DNA from: an uncultured Lachnospiraceae bacterium
GTDB taxonomy: Bacteria > Bacillota > Clostridia > Lachnospirales > Lachnospiraceae
Length of the DNA: 64,000 nucleotides
Direction: 5' to 3'
NCBI GenBank assembly: GCA_900316855.1
Contig: ONEK01000017.1
Coordinates: 1 to 64,000, forward strand
The translations under genes were made by a program, and so were the position numbers. Below the pieces are notes generated by a model that was not told where the DNA came from, did no database searches, and saw only the letters and a list, made by a program, of their open reading frames with translations. Below are positions 24,283 through 33,726 of this stretch, piece by piece. Every line of letters begins with the position of its first letter. Position 1 is the stretch's first letter.

Positions 24283-24819
24283 TTAAACGAGCTCCAGAAC
24301 AACCATGAGCGCCGCGTCGCCCTTTCTCTGGCCGATCTTGACGATTCTGGTGTAGCCGCCCTTTCTCTCGGCGTACTTCTTGCCGTACTCATCGAAGAGC
24401 TTGTCAACAAGGTCAACTTCCTTCGTGTTCTTCTTGCGTCCTGCGCCCTTTGCGGGAACTTCCTTTACAGGATACAGGAACTTCAGGAGCTGACGGCGTG
24501 CGTGAAGTCTGGAAGGAGCGTCCTTCCTGATCTTCTTCTCAACCTCATCGTATACGGTTACCTTCCTGCCGTCCTTTACTTCCTTGACGCGCTTGCCGTC
24601 CTTGTCCTTGCGGGCAACCTTGGCCTTTACGGTAACTTCCTCGTAATTGTCCTTCTCCTTCGCAGCCAGGGCGATCATGGGCTCAACGAGCTTCTGAACT
24701 TCCTTCGCGCGCGCTTCCGTAGTAACGATCCTGCCCTTATACAGCAGCTGTGTTACCTGGTTGCGCAGTAAAGCCTTCCTTAACTTTGTCTTCTTGCCTA
24801 ACTTCCTGTACTCAGCCAT
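24283..24819 (-). CDS. rplQ: 50S ribosomal protein L17
   Basis: 178 residues. The head [20 protein letters not shown] and the tail [20 protein letters not shown] are typical L17. It is 50-60 residues longer than the common form (about 115-130) because of a charged insertion from about residue 60 to 110 ([20 protein letters not shown] region). I recall similar long L17 proteins in Lachnospiraceae. It ends the alpha operon behind rpoA. Confidence 0.96.
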   Translation of the reverse strand: MAEYRKLGKKTKLRKALLRNQVTQLLYKGRIVTTEARAKEVQKLVEPMIALAAKEKDNYEEVTVKAKVARKDKDGKRVKEVKDGRKVTVYDEVEKKIRKDAPSRLHARRQLLKFLYPVKEVPAKGAGRKKNTKEVDLVDKLFDEYGKKYAERKGGYTRIVKIGQRKGDAALMVVLELV

Positions 24820-24945
24820 TTTCTTTTCCTCTCTTTATGGTTCCGGAAACGGTGCCCTTGGACTTATCCGTCTCCGGGTGCTGATGTGCCGACCCTTGGC
24901 GCGCCTTATGGTCTTACCGCCGCGGGACCTGTTGCATATTGCCGG

Positions 24946-25935
24946 TTACTGTTCTTCCGTGGTGTCCTGAGGCAGATCCTCCGGAGCGCCGGTGCGGAGC
25001 TTGAGTCCGAGGGACTTCAGCTTCTCGAGAACCTCGTCGAGGGACTTCTTGCCCAGGTTCCTTACCTTCATCATCTCGTCAGGAGTCTTGCTGCACAGCT
25101 CCTCGACGGTGTTGATGCCCGCCCTCTTCAGGCAGTTGTAGGAACGTACGGAAAGCTCGAGCTCGTCGATGGTCATGTTGGAGCTGCCGCCGTTGACGTC
25201 AGAAGGCGGATTTACCATCACTGTGGTATCCTTCGCATGATCCGTCAGGTCGATGAACACTGACAGGTGCTCGGACAGTACCTTCGCCGCGAGGCTGACC
25301 GCGTCATCCGGCGCGATGGTTCCGTTCGTCGTGACATCCAGTGTCAGCTTGTCGAAATCGGTCTGCTGACCGACACGCGTATTCTCGACCGTCACGTTGA
25401 CACGCTGAACGGGAGTGTAGATGGAATCGATCGGAATGACGCCGATCTTGGTATCCGCGTCTTTATTCTTATCCGCACTTACATAACCTCTGCCCTTGGT
25501 AATCGTGAGCTCGATGAAGAGCTTGGTCTTCTTGCCGGACAGCGTGGCAATGACCTGATCGGGATTCATGATCTGAATGTCCTGATCACACTGGATATCG
25601 CTGGCGTGAACAACACCCTCTCCCTCATACTCGATGTATGCGGTCTTGGGCTCATCCGTCTCGCTGTTGTTCTTGATGGCGAGGGACTTGATGTTCAGGA
25701 CAATGTCCGTGACATCCTCTTTTACACCCGGAATAGTACTGAACTCGTGCTGAACGCCTTCGATCTTAATCTGGCTGACCGCAGCTCCCGGAAGGGAAGA
25801 CAGCATGATTCTCCTCAGAGAATTGCCAAGCGTAATGCCGTAGCCTCTCTCCAGAGGTTCCACAACGAATCTGCCAAATTTCCTGTCATCAGAGATCTCA
25901 GCAGCCTTAATACTGGGTCTTTCAAAATCAAACAC
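24946..25935 (-). CDS. rpoA: RNA polymerase alpha subunit
   Basis: 329 residues. N-terminal dimerisation domain ([30 protein letters not shown]) and C-terminal DNA/activator-binding domain ([20 protein letters not shown], then [16 protein letters not shown]). The start is GTG 25935, in [13 protein letters not shown], with AAGGAGGTAGACGC upstream; an upstream ATG would add 31 unrelated residues. It lies between rpsD and rplQ as in other Firmicutes. Confidence 0.98.
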   Translation of the reverse strand: MFDFERPSIKAAEISDDRKFGRFVVEPLERGYGITLGNSLRRIMLSSLPGAAVSQIKIEGVQHEFSTIPGVKEDVTDIVLNIKSLAIKNNSETDEPKTAYIEYEGEGVVHASDIQCDQDIQIMNPDQVIATLSGKKTKLFIELTITKGRGYVSADKNKDADTKIGVIPIDSIYTPVQRVNVTVENTRVGQQTDFDKLTLDVTTNGTIAPDDAVSLAAKVLSEHLSVFIDLTDHAKDTTVMVNPPSDVNGGSSNMTIDELELSVRSYNCLKRAGINTVEELCSKTPDEMMKVRNLGKKSLDEVLEKLKSLGLKLRTGAPEDLPQDTTEEQ

Positions 25936-26052
25936 GCGTCTACCTCCTTGAAAAGGTATGTGTCTGCCGGTCGCAGCAGGCTCATACCGGTTATCGGACA
26001 CACCGCGGCCGCGGTGCGTCCGCCGCAAACCAAAGTCGCAGACTCCGGTGAA

Positions 26053-26646
26053 TTACTTGGAATACAGCTCGACGATCTGCATTTCATCTACCGGTACGTC
26101 GATCTGCTCCCTCTTAGGAAGTGTACTTACTGTGCCTTTGAAATTCTCTTTGTCAACGTCAACCCATTCCGGTGTGAGTCTTGCCGCGGTAACCTCGGCA
26201 ATGTCCTTGAATCTCTGCATGGTCTTGGAGTTTTCCTTAACCTCGATGACGTCACCGGCCTTCACCTCGTAGGAGGGAAGGTTGATGCACCTGCCGTTCA
26301 CCAGAATGTGCTTGTGGTCAACGACCTGGCGCGCCTCTCTTCTCGTGCGGGCAAAGCCCATACGGAATACGACGTTGTCCAGACGGGTCTCCAGCATCAC
26401 CATCAGGTTCTCGCCGGTCATGCCCTTCATGCGGTCTGCCTTGTCGTAGTAGTTGCGGAAAGGCTTCTCGAGAACGCCATAGATGAACTTGGCCTTCTGC
26501 TTCTCGCGAAGCTGGGTGCCGTACTCGGACATCTTCCTGCTTCTTCTGGTCAGGGTTCTCTTGGACTTCTTGTCATAGCCCAGGAATGTGGGATCAAGAT
26601 CCAGGGATCTGCATCTCTTTAAGACGGGTGTCTTATCTACTGCCAT
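26053..26646 (-). CDS. rpsD: 30S ribosomal protein S4
   Basis: 197 residues, zinc-free form: the N-terminus KTPVLKRCRSLDLDPTFLG has one cysteine, not the four-cysteine cluster. The S4 RNA-binding domain is VFRMGFARTRREARQVVDHK, ILVNGRCINLPSY. S4 starts 16S assembly and often represses its operon. ATG 26646 has AAAGGATAAT before it. It lies 405 bases after rpsK; that gap holds a repeat array, which is abnormal for this operon. Confidence 0.97.
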   Translation of the reverse strand: MAVDKTPVLKRCRSLDLDPTFLGYDKKSKRTLTRRSRKMSEYGTQLREKQKAKFIYGVLEKPFRNYYDKADRMKGMTGENLMVMLETRLDNVVFRMGFARTRREARQVVDHKHILVNGRCINLPSYEVKAGDVIEVKENSKTMQRFKDIAEVTAARLTPEWVDVDKENFKGTVSTLPKREQIDVPVDEMQIVELYSK

Positions 26647-26760
26647 ATCATTATCCTTTCGTAGCAGCCGGTTCGGCTGGTATCGGAGCATCTGCTCCGT
26701 GAGTTGTTTACACAGGGGCTGCGGCCGCCTGCTTCCTCCAACGTCTACAGGTTACTAAAA

Positions 26761-27051
26761 GCACGAGGAGAAATCCGCATCGGCGGTTTCTCCGATGTGC
26801 GTTTCGTTTCAGGTCCGCATCGGCAGGACCGTTGCGATTTGCACGAGGAGAAATCCGCGAAGGCGGTTTCTCCGATGTGCCGCACGCGGCGCATCGTGCC
26901 GTGTGCGTATCGTTTCAGGTCCGCATCGGCGGAACGTTTGCGATCTGCACGAGGAGAAATCCGCGAAGGCGGTTTCTCCGACGTGCCGCACACGGCGCAC
27001 CGTGCCGTGTGCGTATCGTTTCAGGTCCGCATCGGCGGACCTGATGCGATC
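26761..27051 (-). repeat. tandem array of palindromic units between rpsK and rpsD
   Basis: Three units: 26761-26840 (80 nt, shortened), 26841-26946 and 26947-27051 (about 106 nt each). Each begins GCACGAGGAGAAATCCGC. A full unit holds three hairpins: GGAGAAA..CCGC with GCGG..TTTCTCC; CGCACACGGC with GCCGTGTGCG; TCAGGTCCGC with GCGGACCTGA (the last perfect only in unit 3). Unit 1 lacks the middle hairpin. Unit 3 stops exactly at the rpsK stop codon. The units are transcribed as part of the operon. Confidence 0.85.
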
Positions 27052-27447
27052 TTATACCCTTCTTCTCTTGGGAGGGCGGCATCCGTTGTGCGGAACAGGG
27101 GTTACGTCCGTGATGGACAGAACCTGCAGTCCGTTTGCGTTGAGTGCGCGGATGGCTGCTTCCCTTCCCGAGCCGGGTCCCTTGACGAATACGTCAACGG
27201 TCTTCAGGCCGTGCAGCATAGCCGCCTTCGTTGCGGTCTCCGCCGCCATCTGTGCGGCATAGGGGGTGGACTTTCTGGAGCCCTTGAACCCGAGTCCGCC
27301 TGCGGAAGCCCAGGACAGTGCATTGCCCTGTGTGTCCGTCAGGGTCACAATAGTGTTGTTGAAGGATGCCTGGATATGTGCCTGGCCCTTCTCTACGTTC
27401 TTCTTTACGCGCTTTTTAGCAGCGGTGGCTTTCTTAGTCTGTGCCAT
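27052..27447 (-). CDS. rpsK: 30S ribosomal protein S11
   Basis: 131 residues. [40 protein letters not shown] and the basic end [11 protein letters not shown] identify S11, a platform protein near the mRNA exit. Starts ATG 27447. The stop codon abuts the palindromic array that fills the spacer to rpsD. Confidence 0.98.
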   Translation of the reverse strand: MAQTKKATAAKKRVKKNVEKGQAHIQASFNNTIVTLTDTQGNALSWASAGGLGFKGSRKSTPYAAQMAAETATKAAMLHGLKTVDVFVKGPGSGREAAIRALNANGLQVLSITDVTPVPHNGCRPPKRRRV

Positions 27448-27550
27448 ATATCTGTCAAAACCTTTCTTAAGTAATTAAATACCATGCGGGCGGCGGAACC
27501 GCCCCCGGTATGCGCCCCGGCAGGGCGCGACCACATAAGTTTCCTGAAGC

Positions 27551-27919
27551 TTACTGCTTCTTATTCGCAATCGTCTTTCGAGGGCCCTTGCGTGTTCTTG
27601 CGTTGTTCTTGGTATGCTGGCCGCGAACGGGCAGTCCTCTTCTGTGACGGTTACCTCTGTAGCAGCCGATCTCGGTCAGGGTCTTGATATTCATGGCAAC
27701 ATCACGGCGAAGGTCACCTTCTACCATGTAGTGCTGGCCGATCTCTTCGCTCAGCTTTCTGACTTCATCGTCTGTAAGGTCTCTGCAACGGGTATCAGGA
27801 TTCACTCCTGTTGCTTCGAGAATCTTATCCGCGGAAGCACGGCCGATACCGAAAATAGCGGTAAGACCGATTTCCACGCGCTTGTCTCTGGGTAAATCTA
27901 CACCTGCAATACGAGCCAT
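27551..27919 (-). CDS. rpsM: 30S ribosomal protein S13
   Basis: 122 residues. [20 protein letters not shown], then [15 protein letters not shown] and a basic tail [13 protein letters not shown]13 contacts the P-site tRNA and bridges to L5. ATG 27919 has AAAGGAGAAC upstream. It follows rpmJ by about 190 bases, a long gap for this pair; the gap has no clear gene. Confidence 0.98.
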   Translation of the reverse strand: MARIAGVDLPRDKRVEIGLTAIFGIGRASADKILEATGVNPDTRCRDLTDDEVRKLSEEIGQHYMVEGDLRRDVAMNIKTLTEIGCYRGNRHRRGLPVRGQHTKNNARTRKGPRKTIANKKQ

Positions 27920-28106
27920 TTGTAATAGTTCTCCTTTAATAATGAAAATTTACTTTTTGATTGGGGCGACACTTTTCTGCGAAAAAGCTGACGATCAGAA
28001 TCATCTCCTCGCCCAGCCGGCTTGAAGTAACGGAACTCCGGCCTTTCCGTAGGATGCTCCCGGAACCGGGAGAAATCCATGGGTATCAAAGAGCGATGGC
28101 CCGTGA

Positions 28107-28220
28107 TCAACCCTGTCTCTGTTTATGCTTCGGATTCTCGCAGATAATCCGGATTACGCCCTTGCGCTTGATGACCTTGCACTTCTCGCACATCGGCTTT
28201 ACGGATGCTCTAACCTTCAC
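28107..28220 (-). CDS. rpmJ: 50S ribosomal protein L36
   Basis: 37 residues from GTG 28220 to TGA 28107: [20 protein letters not shown], then a basic zinc tail with one more cysteine and a histidine (CENPKH). This is the zinc-binding form of L36 (C-x2-C..C-x4-H). GGAGAG lies 6 bases upstream of the GTG. In most Firmicutes rpmJ directly follows infA; here the two are separated by 1.6 kb with an aldolase gene on the other strand. Confidence 0.95.
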   Translation of the reverse strand: MKVRASVKPMCEKCKVIKRKGVIRIICENPKHKQRQG

Positions 28221-28494
28221 GTTGCACTCTCCTTCCTACACGGAGCCACATTACAGCTTTTATGTAACAGCTCCTGTGCTATAATTTTTACATCTCCAAA
28301 ATGCGCAGAGTTACCCCTGTTCATTTCAGACGCCGTTATAGTGTACCACAACGGTTTTCAATACTCAATCACAATTTTAGGATTTTTTTACGGTTTCAAA
28401 CTCATGCCCCACGTCATACCTGCCTGTAAGATGGCTGATCATGGAAGCTTTGAAGCCGCAGAGCAATCCGTAATCACGCATCGGGAGGAAAAGG
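28221..28494. other. divergent spacer between rpmJ and the aldolase gene
   Basis: 274 bases, AT-richer than its surroundings, with the minus-strand promoter at 28340-28368. A plus-strand promoter for the aldolase gene is not clear; TTTTCA with TAGGAT (17-base spacing, around 28355-28385) is a weak candidate. Confidence 0.4.
28340..28368 (-). promoter_or_regulatory. promoter driving rpmJ and the alpha operon
   Basis: Minus strand TTGAGT (28363-28368), 17 bases, TACACT (28340-28345); TATAAC overlaps as an alternative -10. It lies in the divergent spacer to the aldolase gene and would replace the lost connection to the spc operon. Confidence 0.5.
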
Positions 28495-29562
28495 ATGGCC
28501 TATGACATTGCAGAAGCACAACAGCTGGTGATCCGTGCGGGAAAGGAGCTGCTCGGGAGCGGACTTGTCGCCCGCACCTGGGGCAACATGAGCGCCAGGA
28601 TTTCGGAGTCGCAGTTCGTGATCACGCCGAGCGGCCTTCCCTACGAGACACTGACACCGGGAGATATTGTTGCTGTGAGCATTGCGGACTGCACCTATGA
28701 GGGCGATGTGAAGCCCTCGAGCGAAAAGGGTGTGCATGCCGCTGTCTACCGGCAGCACCCGGAAGCGGATTTCGTCATCCACACACACCAGAACTACGCG
28801 ACCGATCTGTCAATCCTTGGCAGGAACCTGAGGATCCTCCCCGGCGGCGCGGCATCGGAGCTTCTGGGCGAATGTGTTCCCTGCGCGCGCTATGGACTTT
28901 CCTCCACGAAGACGCTGACACGCAATGTCGAGGAGGAGCTCATCCGGCATCCCTCATCCCGCGCGGTGCTCATGCGAAATCACGGTGCGGTCTGCTTCGG
29001 CGATAGCTATGAGGAGGCGTTCCGCGTCGCGCACACGCTCGAGGATGAATGCAGAAGGCGCTACGGGAAGCTCACCGGCAGCCGGCCGCCGGCATACAGT
29101 CTGCGGGATCACGGGAGGGTCTTCCTGCGCGGCAGCAGTAAGGAGCAGCCGGAGTACGAAGCGATCTTCCGCGCGAAGCCCGCAGCCGGGTGCGTCATTT
29201 TCACAGACGCTCCCTGTATCAGGGAATACTCCGCCTACGGAATCCCTCTCCTTCCCTATGTTGATGATCTGGCACAGCTGGTCGGCGCGGCAATCCCCGT
29301 CAGAAGGGCAGACGCGTCACCGGAGGCGATCGCGCGGGCTGTTAAGGGGACAACCGGCGCTGTACTGCTGCGGAATACAGGCGCCATCGTTACCGGCGAA
29401 AACCGGGAGGACGCGGAAGCCCTTGCCATGATTCTCGACAAGGCCTGCCAGATGGGGCTCCTCGCAAGATGCGGCTGGAGCGTCCAGGCAGTGAGTCCCG
29501 CGGTGGCCATTTATGAGCATCTTCATTACGTGCACAGCTATTCCAGGCTTGCGACGCGTTGA
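28495..29562 (+). CDS. class II aldolase/adducin family protein with degenerate second domain
   Basis: 355 residues. Residues 1-195 form a class II (zinc) aldolase domain with all expected metal and catalytic residues: Glu77 (SSEKGVHAAV), His96 and His98 (VIHTHQNY) and His163 (RNHGAVCFGD), as in fuculose-1-phosphate aldolase. Residues 210-340 look like a decayed copy of the same domain: YEAIFRAKPAAGCVIFTDAP matches the first H-T-H region with F-T-D, and LLRNTGAIVTGENREDAEAL matches RNHGA with N-T-G-A. ATG 28495 has GGGAGGAAAAGG upstream. The gene is inserted, in opposite orientation, between infA and rpmJ of the ribosomal block. Substrate unknown; sugar phosphate or methylthioribulose-type compounds are possible. 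Confidence 0.85.
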   Translation: MAYDIAEAQQLVIRAGKELLGSGLVARTWGNMSARISESQFVITPSGLPYETLTPGDIVAVSIADCTYEGDVKPSSEKGVHAAVYRQHPEADFVIHTHQNYATDLSILGRNLRILPGGAASELLGECVPCARYGLSSTKTLTRNVEEELIRHPSSRAVLMRNHGAVCFGDSYEEAFRVAHTLEDECRRRYGKLTGSRPPAYSLRDHGRVFLRGSSKEQPEYEAIFRAKPAAGCVIFTDAPCIREYSAYGIPLLPYVDDLAQLVGAAIPVRRADASPEAIARAVKGTTGAVLLRNTGAIVTGENREDAEALAMILDKACQMGLLARCGWSVQAVSPAVAIYEHLHYVHSYSRLATR

Positions 29563-29590
29563 AGGGCACGTATCAGTAACCGTTTGAGTC

Positions 29591-29619
29591 AATGACCGTA
29601 TTGGTCATTACCGTTTTTT
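29591..29619 (+). terminator. terminator behind the aldolase gene
   Basis: AATGACC (29591-29597) and GGTCATT (29603-29609) with TTTTTT at 29614-29619, 29 bases after the stop. Confidence 0.75.
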
Positions 29620-29722
29620 CGCTATTGATTATTCCTTCGGCCGCGACGGAATTGATTCAGGAGATTTCTGTTTAATCCATTTGCCTGCAATGCTGCGTCT
29701 GTGCTGCAGTGCGAACGATGAA

Positions 29723-29757
29723 GCAGCCGGTCCGGGGAAATTTCCCGGGCCGGCTGC
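29723..29757. terminator. terminator-like hairpin behind infA
   Basis: GCAGCCGGTCCGGG (from 29723) pairs with CCCGGGCCGGCTGC (to 29757) around GAAATT. It lies 32 bases after the infA stop and would end the S10-spc transcript before the aldolase insertion; the T-rich tail is clearer on the plus strand. Confidence 0.6.
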
Positions 29758-29789
29758 CTTTGTTTCTGCGCTATACCAGTCAGATTGGA

Positions 29790-30008
29790 TTATTTGTCAC
29801 GCCATACGATTCTGCCCTTCGTCAGGTCATAGGTGGACATCTCCAGTGTGACCTTGTCGCCCGGCAGGATCCGGATGAAGTTCTGCCTCAGCTTTCCGGA
29901 GATATGGGCCAGGATGATGGCGCCGTTCTCGAGCTTAACGCGGAACATGGTATTCGGAAGCTTTTCTACTACTACTCCTTCGAGTTCAATGACATCTGCT
30001 TTGGACAT
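29790..30008 (-). CDS. infA: translation initiation factor IF-1
   Basis: 72 residues, the standard length: [20 protein letters not shown], then [20 protein letters not shown] and GRIVWRDK. The OB-fold binds the 30S A site. It follows adk by 17 bases with no map gene between. GAGAGGAA lies upstream of ATG 30008. Confidence 0.98.
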   Translation of the reverse strand: MSKADVIELEGVVVEKLPNTMFRVKLENGAIILAHISGKLRQNFIRILPGDKVTLEMSTYDLTKGRIVWRDK

Positions 30009-30025
30009 ACTGTGCAGTTCCTCTC

Positions 30026-30670
30026 TTACTGGCCAAGGATGCCGACGATCGCGCTGAATACATCGTCCTTATCCTGTGTTCCGTCGACGGTCTTCAGCAC
30101 ACCGGCCTTCTCGTAATAATCAATCAGCGGCTGTGTCTGCTCGTGATAAACCTTCAGACGGTTCTTCACGGTCTCCGGCTTGTCGTCATCACGCTGGATC
30201 AGTGCGCTGCCGCACACATCGCAGATACCTTCCTTCTTCGGGGGAATGTACTGAATGTGATAGGATGCGCCGCACTTCGGGCAGCTTCTGCGGCCGGACA
30301 TGCGGCTGACGATGTTCTCATCCGGAACATCGACATTGATGGCGAAGTCAACCTTCTCCCCGGTCTTTGCAAGGGCGTCTGTCAGGACCTCCGCCTGCGG
30401 AATGGTCCTGGGGAAGCCGTCCAGCACATAGCCGTCCCGGCAGTCGTCCTTCGCCACGCGGTCCAGCAGCAGCTGAATCGTCAGCTCATCCGGGACGAGC
30501 TTACCCTGATCCATGTATGCCTTGGCCTTTTTGCCAAGCTCGGTCCCGTTCTTGATATTGGAACGGAAAATATCACCGGTCGATACATGCGGAATCTTAT
30601 ATTTTTCGCAGATCATGGCGGCCTGTGTGCCCTTGCCGGCACCCGGTGCGCCCAGCATTACGATTTTCAT
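30026..30670 (-). CDS. adk: adenylate kinase
   Basis: 214 residues from ATG 30670 (GAGGTGAAT before it); GTG 30676 is a possible longer start. P-loop [16 protein letters not shown]-binding region [20 protein letters not shown], and a long LID with a four-cysteine zinc site (CPKCGASYH, then GICDVCG). It converts ATP and AMP to two ADP. Gene order secY-adk-infA is normal for Firmicutes except that map is missing. Confidence 0.97.
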   Translation of the reverse strand: MKIVMLGAPGAGKGTQAAMICEKYKIPHVSTGDIFRSNIKNGTELGKKAKAYMDQGKLVPDELTIQLLLDRVAKDDCRDGYVLDGFPRTIPQAEVLTDALAKTGEKVDFAINVDVPDENIVSRMSGRRSCPKCGASYHIQYIPPKKEGICDVCGSALIQRDDDKPETVKNRLKVYHEQTQPLIDYYEKAGVLKTVDGTQDKDDVFSAIVGILGQ

Positions 30671-30693
30671 ATTCACCTCATTCGTACTAATTT

Positions 30694-32007
30694 TTACTCT
30701 GACAGGAACGTGGAATAGTTCCGTACCACCATCATGGACTCAATCTGCTTGATTGTCTCCAGCACGACGCTGACCACGATGATGAGCGAGGTTCCGCCGA
30801 ACGACACTTCCGCGTTGAACACACCGCGGAAGAAGAACGGAATTACGCCTACGATCGTAAGGCCGACCGCGCCGATGAAGATGATGTAATTCAGCATCCG
30901 GTTCAGGTAGTCGCTCGTAGGCTTGCCGGGGCGGATGCCGGGGATGAAGCCGCCGCTCTTTTTAAGATTATCCGCTACCTCCAGCGGGTTGAACGTGATG
31001 GAGGTATAGAAATATGCGAAGAAAATCAGCAGCAGCACATACACAACCAGACCGATGGAATACTTCGGCATGGAAGGATTGCACCAGTAGCTCGAGCTAA
31101 GGTACCGGAGTATCTCACTCCAGACGCCGGTTCCATTGTAGCCGGCAAGTGTCGAGATGATAACAGGAAATTCCATAATCGACGCGGCGAAGATGATCGG
31201 CATAACGCCCGCGGTATTCACCTTCAGCGGAATGCTGGAGTTGGCTCCGCCCACCTGGCGTCTGCCCTGAATCTTCCTCGCGTACTGCACGGGGATGCGG
31301 CGCTCCGCGTCGTTGAGCAGGACAACGAGCACAACCATGCCGACAATCACCGCTATGATGATCACGGAAGCCACCGTTCCCACGGCAATGGACTTGCCGA
31401 TGACGAACTGCTGGAACAGGCTCGTGATATCCTGCGGCATTCTGGAAATGATGTTGATGATCAGGACAATGGAAATGCCATTGCCGACGCCCTTGTCGGT
31501 GATCTGCTCGCCGATCCACATCAGGAACGCGCTGCCGGCCGTCAGGGCTGCAATAACCAGAATCACATTGATGGCATTAAACGTTTCCAGAAGTCCCTGT
31601 CTCCCGAAGCCGATTGCCATGGCGCTGCTCTCAATCAGTGCCAGCCCGATCGTCACATAGCGGGTGATGGAAACCATCATCTTGCGGCCCTCTTCCCCTT
31701 CCTTCTGCATCTCCTCCAGCTTCGGAATGGCGATCGTCAGCAGCTGGATGATAATGGAGGATGTGATGTAGGGAGTGATGTTGAGTGCCAGAAGGGACAT
31801 GTTCAGGAAGGAACCGCCGGTGAAAGCGTCAACCAGGCTGAATGCGTCGCCCGTGTGGGCCGCGAACCAGTTGGCGAAGTAATCTCTGTTTACACCGGGT
31901 ACCGGAAGTTCAGAGCCAAACCGGATTATTACCAGCATGACAAGGGTGAAGAAAATCTTATTGCGGATTTCCTTTACCTTGAATGCGTTTTTTACGGTTT
32001 CGAACAT
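30694..32007 (-). CDS. secY: preprotein translocase subunit SecY
   Basis: 437 residues, ten hydrophobic helices. [20 protein letters not shown], the plug region after [29 protein letters not shown] and [17 protein letters not shown] are hallmark segments. SecY is the protein-conducting channel; SecA, which drives it, is also in this window. A hairpin (ATCACCACCGGGAAA with TTTCCCCGGTGATGAT, 32045-32085) lies in the 99-base gap to rplO. Confidence 0.98.
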   Translation of the reverse strand: MFETVKNAFKVKEIRNKIFFTLVMLVIIRFGSELPVPGVNRDYFANWFAAHTGDAFSLVDAFTGGSFLNMSLLALNITPYITSSIIIQLLTIAIPKLEEMQKEGEEGRKMMVSITRYVTIGLALIESSAMAIGFGRQGLLETFNAINVILVIAALTAGSAFLMWIGEQITDKGVGNGISIVLIINIISRMPQDITSLFQQFVIGKSIAVGTVASVIIIAVIVGMVVLVVLLNDAERRIPVQYARKIQGRRQVGGANSSIPLKVNTAGVMPIIFAASIMEFPVIISTLAGYNGTGVWSEILRYLSSSYWCNPSMPKYSIGLVVYVLLLIFFAYFYTSITFNPLEVADNLKKSGGFIPGIRPGKPTSDYLNRMLNYIIFIGAVGLTIVGVIPFFFRGVFNAEVSFGGTSLIIVVSVVLETIKQIESMMVVRNYSTFLSE

Positions 32008-32044
32008 AGGATTCCTCCAGATAGTAATTATTTAAATAACAAGA

Positions 32045-32085
32045 TATCACCACCGGGAAATACAGCCTGTTTTCCCCGGTGATGA
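32045..32085 (-). other. intercistronic hairpin rplO-secY
   Basis: About 14 pairs with one mismatch and one bulge. It has no T-run next to it. Possibly an mRNA processing or stability element ahead of secY. Confidence 0.55.
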
Positions 32086-32106
32086 TACATGAATTTGAGG
32101 ATTCAG

Positions 32107-32568
32107 TTACTCGATCACTTCAGCGGTACCGCCGGCAGCCTCGATCTTCTCCCTGGCACCAGCGCTGTACTTGTTCACCTTGACTGTGAACTTCTTGGAC
32201 AGGTTGAACTTATCGGAGCCCTTGTCACCGGAGAGAATCTTGATTCCGTCACCGGCATGATCAATGACGCCCGCATCCAGAAGAGCCTTTGCATCGATTA
32301 CGGCGCCGTCCTCGAATGTCTCATCAATCTTCCGGAGGGAAACTGCAACGATGTCTTTCGCGTTGTAGTTCTTGAAGCCCCTCTTGGGGAGACGTCTGTA
32401 CAGAGGCATCTGACCGCCTTCAAAACCTGCTCTCGGACGACCGGAACGTGCCTTCTGACCCTTGTGACCGAAGCCGGCCTGTTTGCCGTTACCGGAGCCC
32501 TGGCCGCGGCCGCGTCTGAAATCGTTGTGCGTAGAGCCCTCAGCAGGCCTTAAATTATTTAATTCCAT
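32107..32568 (-). CDS. rplO: 50S ribosomal protein L15
   Basis: 153 residues. MELNNLRPAEGSTHNDFRRG, GSGNGKQAGFGHKGQKARSG and RAGFEGGQMPLYRRLPKRGF identify L15, rich in Gly/Lys/Arg and needed late in 50S assembly. It follows rpmD by 12 bases. Confidence 0.98.
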   Translation of the reverse strand: MELNNLRPAEGSTHNDFRRGRGQGSGNGKQAGFGHKGQKARSGRPRAGFEGGQMPLYRRLPKRGFKNYNAKDIVAVSLRKIDETFEDGAVIDAKALLDAGVIDHAGDGIKILSGDKGSDKFNLSKKFTVKVNKYSAGAREKIEAAGGTAEVIE

Positions 32569-32580
32569 TGTCGTCCCTCC

Positions 32581-32772
32581 TTACTCTGCGTCTTCAACCT
32601 TAACGTAGGGAGCGATGAGTCTTAACTGTCCCTGTGTTGCCGCGTTGTCAGGAAGGATAACGCTGCTGTTAAGTTTCTTGAAGCCCATGGACTTAATGAT
32701 CTGCCTGTTCTTCGGAACAGCGCCGATCAGTGATTTAACAAGTGTGATTTTTAACTTCTTTGTCTCAGCCAT
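32581..32772 (-). CDS. rpmD: 50S ribosomal protein L30
   Basis: 63 residues. KLKITLVKSLIGAVPKNRQI, then a short helix and GQLRLIAPYVKVED: the compact L30 fold. AAAGGAGTTTGAA precedes ATG 32772. Between rpsE and rplO as expected. Confidence 0.97.
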   Translation of the reverse strand: MAETKKLKITLVKSLIGAVPKNRQIIKSMGFKKLNSSVILPDNAATQGQLRLIAPYVKVEDAE

Positions 32773-32810
32773 TTCAAACTCCTTTCTGTACTGTCGGGAA
32801 TCCGGGGGAA

Positions 32811-33323
32811 TCAGCCCTTCAGATCCGCAACAGCCTTGCCGCGTCTTGCTGCAACTTCTTCAGGAGACTTCAGCTGGGAAAGACCTGCAAGGGTAGCCAG
32901 AACGACGTTCTGCTTATTGTTGGAACCAAGAGACTTTGTCCTGATGTTCTTGATACCTGCAAGCTCGCAGACAGTACGTGCGGGACCGCCGGCGATGATA
33001 CCGGTACCATCAGGGCTCTTCTTTAACAGAACCTCCGAGGAACCATATTTGCCTACATAATCATGCGTAATGGAAGCAACCTCATCCAGGGCTACCGTTA
33101 CGAGATGCTTGGAGGCATCCTCCTTGCCCTTGCGGATGGCATCCGGAATTTCGGTGGACTTTCCAAGGCCCACGCCAACGTGGCCGTTGGAATCACCAAC
33201 TACGACCAGTGCGGAGAACTTCATGTTGCGGCCGCCTTTTACTACCTTAACGACACGCTTGATGGTAACGACCTTCTCGGTGAGTTCGCCTAACTGGCTG
33301 GGATCAATGATAGAACGCTTCAT
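32811..33323 (-). CDS. rpsE: 30S ribosomal protein S5
   Basis: 170 residues. N-terminal double-stranded RNA-binding half ([40 protein letters not shown]) and C-terminal half ([20 protein letters not shown]). S5 lines the mRNA entry and affects decoding accuracy. Starts ATG 33323 with AGGAGGAAAT upstream. Confidence 0.98.
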   Translation of the reverse strand: MKRSIIDPSQLGELTEKVVTIKRVVKVVKGGRNMKFSALVVVGDSNGHVGVGLGKSTEIPDAIRKGKEDASKHLVTVALDEVASITHDYVGKYGSSEVLLKKSPDGTGIIAGGPARTVCELAGIKNIRTKSLGSNNKQNVVLATLAGLSQLKSPEEVAARRGKAVADLKG

Positions 33324-33341
33324 CTGCTAAATTTCCTCCTG

Positions 33342-33710
33342 TTAGAATTCCAGACCGGCTTTGCGTGCCGCGTCAGCGAGTGCTGCAACCTTGCCCTGAT
33401 AAATGAAACCGCCGCGATCGAAAACGACCTTCTTCACGCCCTTTTCGATGGCTCTCTTTGCGATCAGGTCTCCGATGTACTCAGCAGCTGCTGTGTCATC
33501 TGTATTCTTGAGAGCAGCCTTCACGTCCTTCTCAACGGTGCCGGCGGAAACGATGGTCTTGCCGGCCTCATCATCAATGATCTGCGCATAGATGTGATCA
33601 TTGGATCTGTAAACGGACAGGCGCGGTCTTTCTGCCGTACCGAAAAAACGGTTGCGGACTTTTAAATGCTTCTTCTCGCGAATTAACTTTCTGTTTTCCT
33701 TTGTAACCAT
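33342..33710 (-). CDS. rplR: 50S ribosomal protein L18
   Basis: 122 residues. [20 protein letters not shown], then [20 protein letters not shown] and [20 protein letters not shown]. It binds 5S rRNA together with L5. Order rplF-rplR-rpsE is standard. Confidence 0.98.
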   Translation of the reverse strand: MVTKENRKLIREKKHLKVRNRFFGTAERPRLSVYRSNDHIYAQIIDDEAGKTIVSAGTVEKDVKAALKNTDDTAAAEYIGDLIAKRAIEKGVKKVVFDRGGFIYQGKVAALADAARKAGLEF

Positions 33711-33726
33711 TCTGCACGCTCCTTAA

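Noticed and set aside
26761..27051. Possible CRISPR array
   Set aside because: Only three long units with no regular spacers; the units are themselves palindromic and of unequal length, and there are no cas genes.
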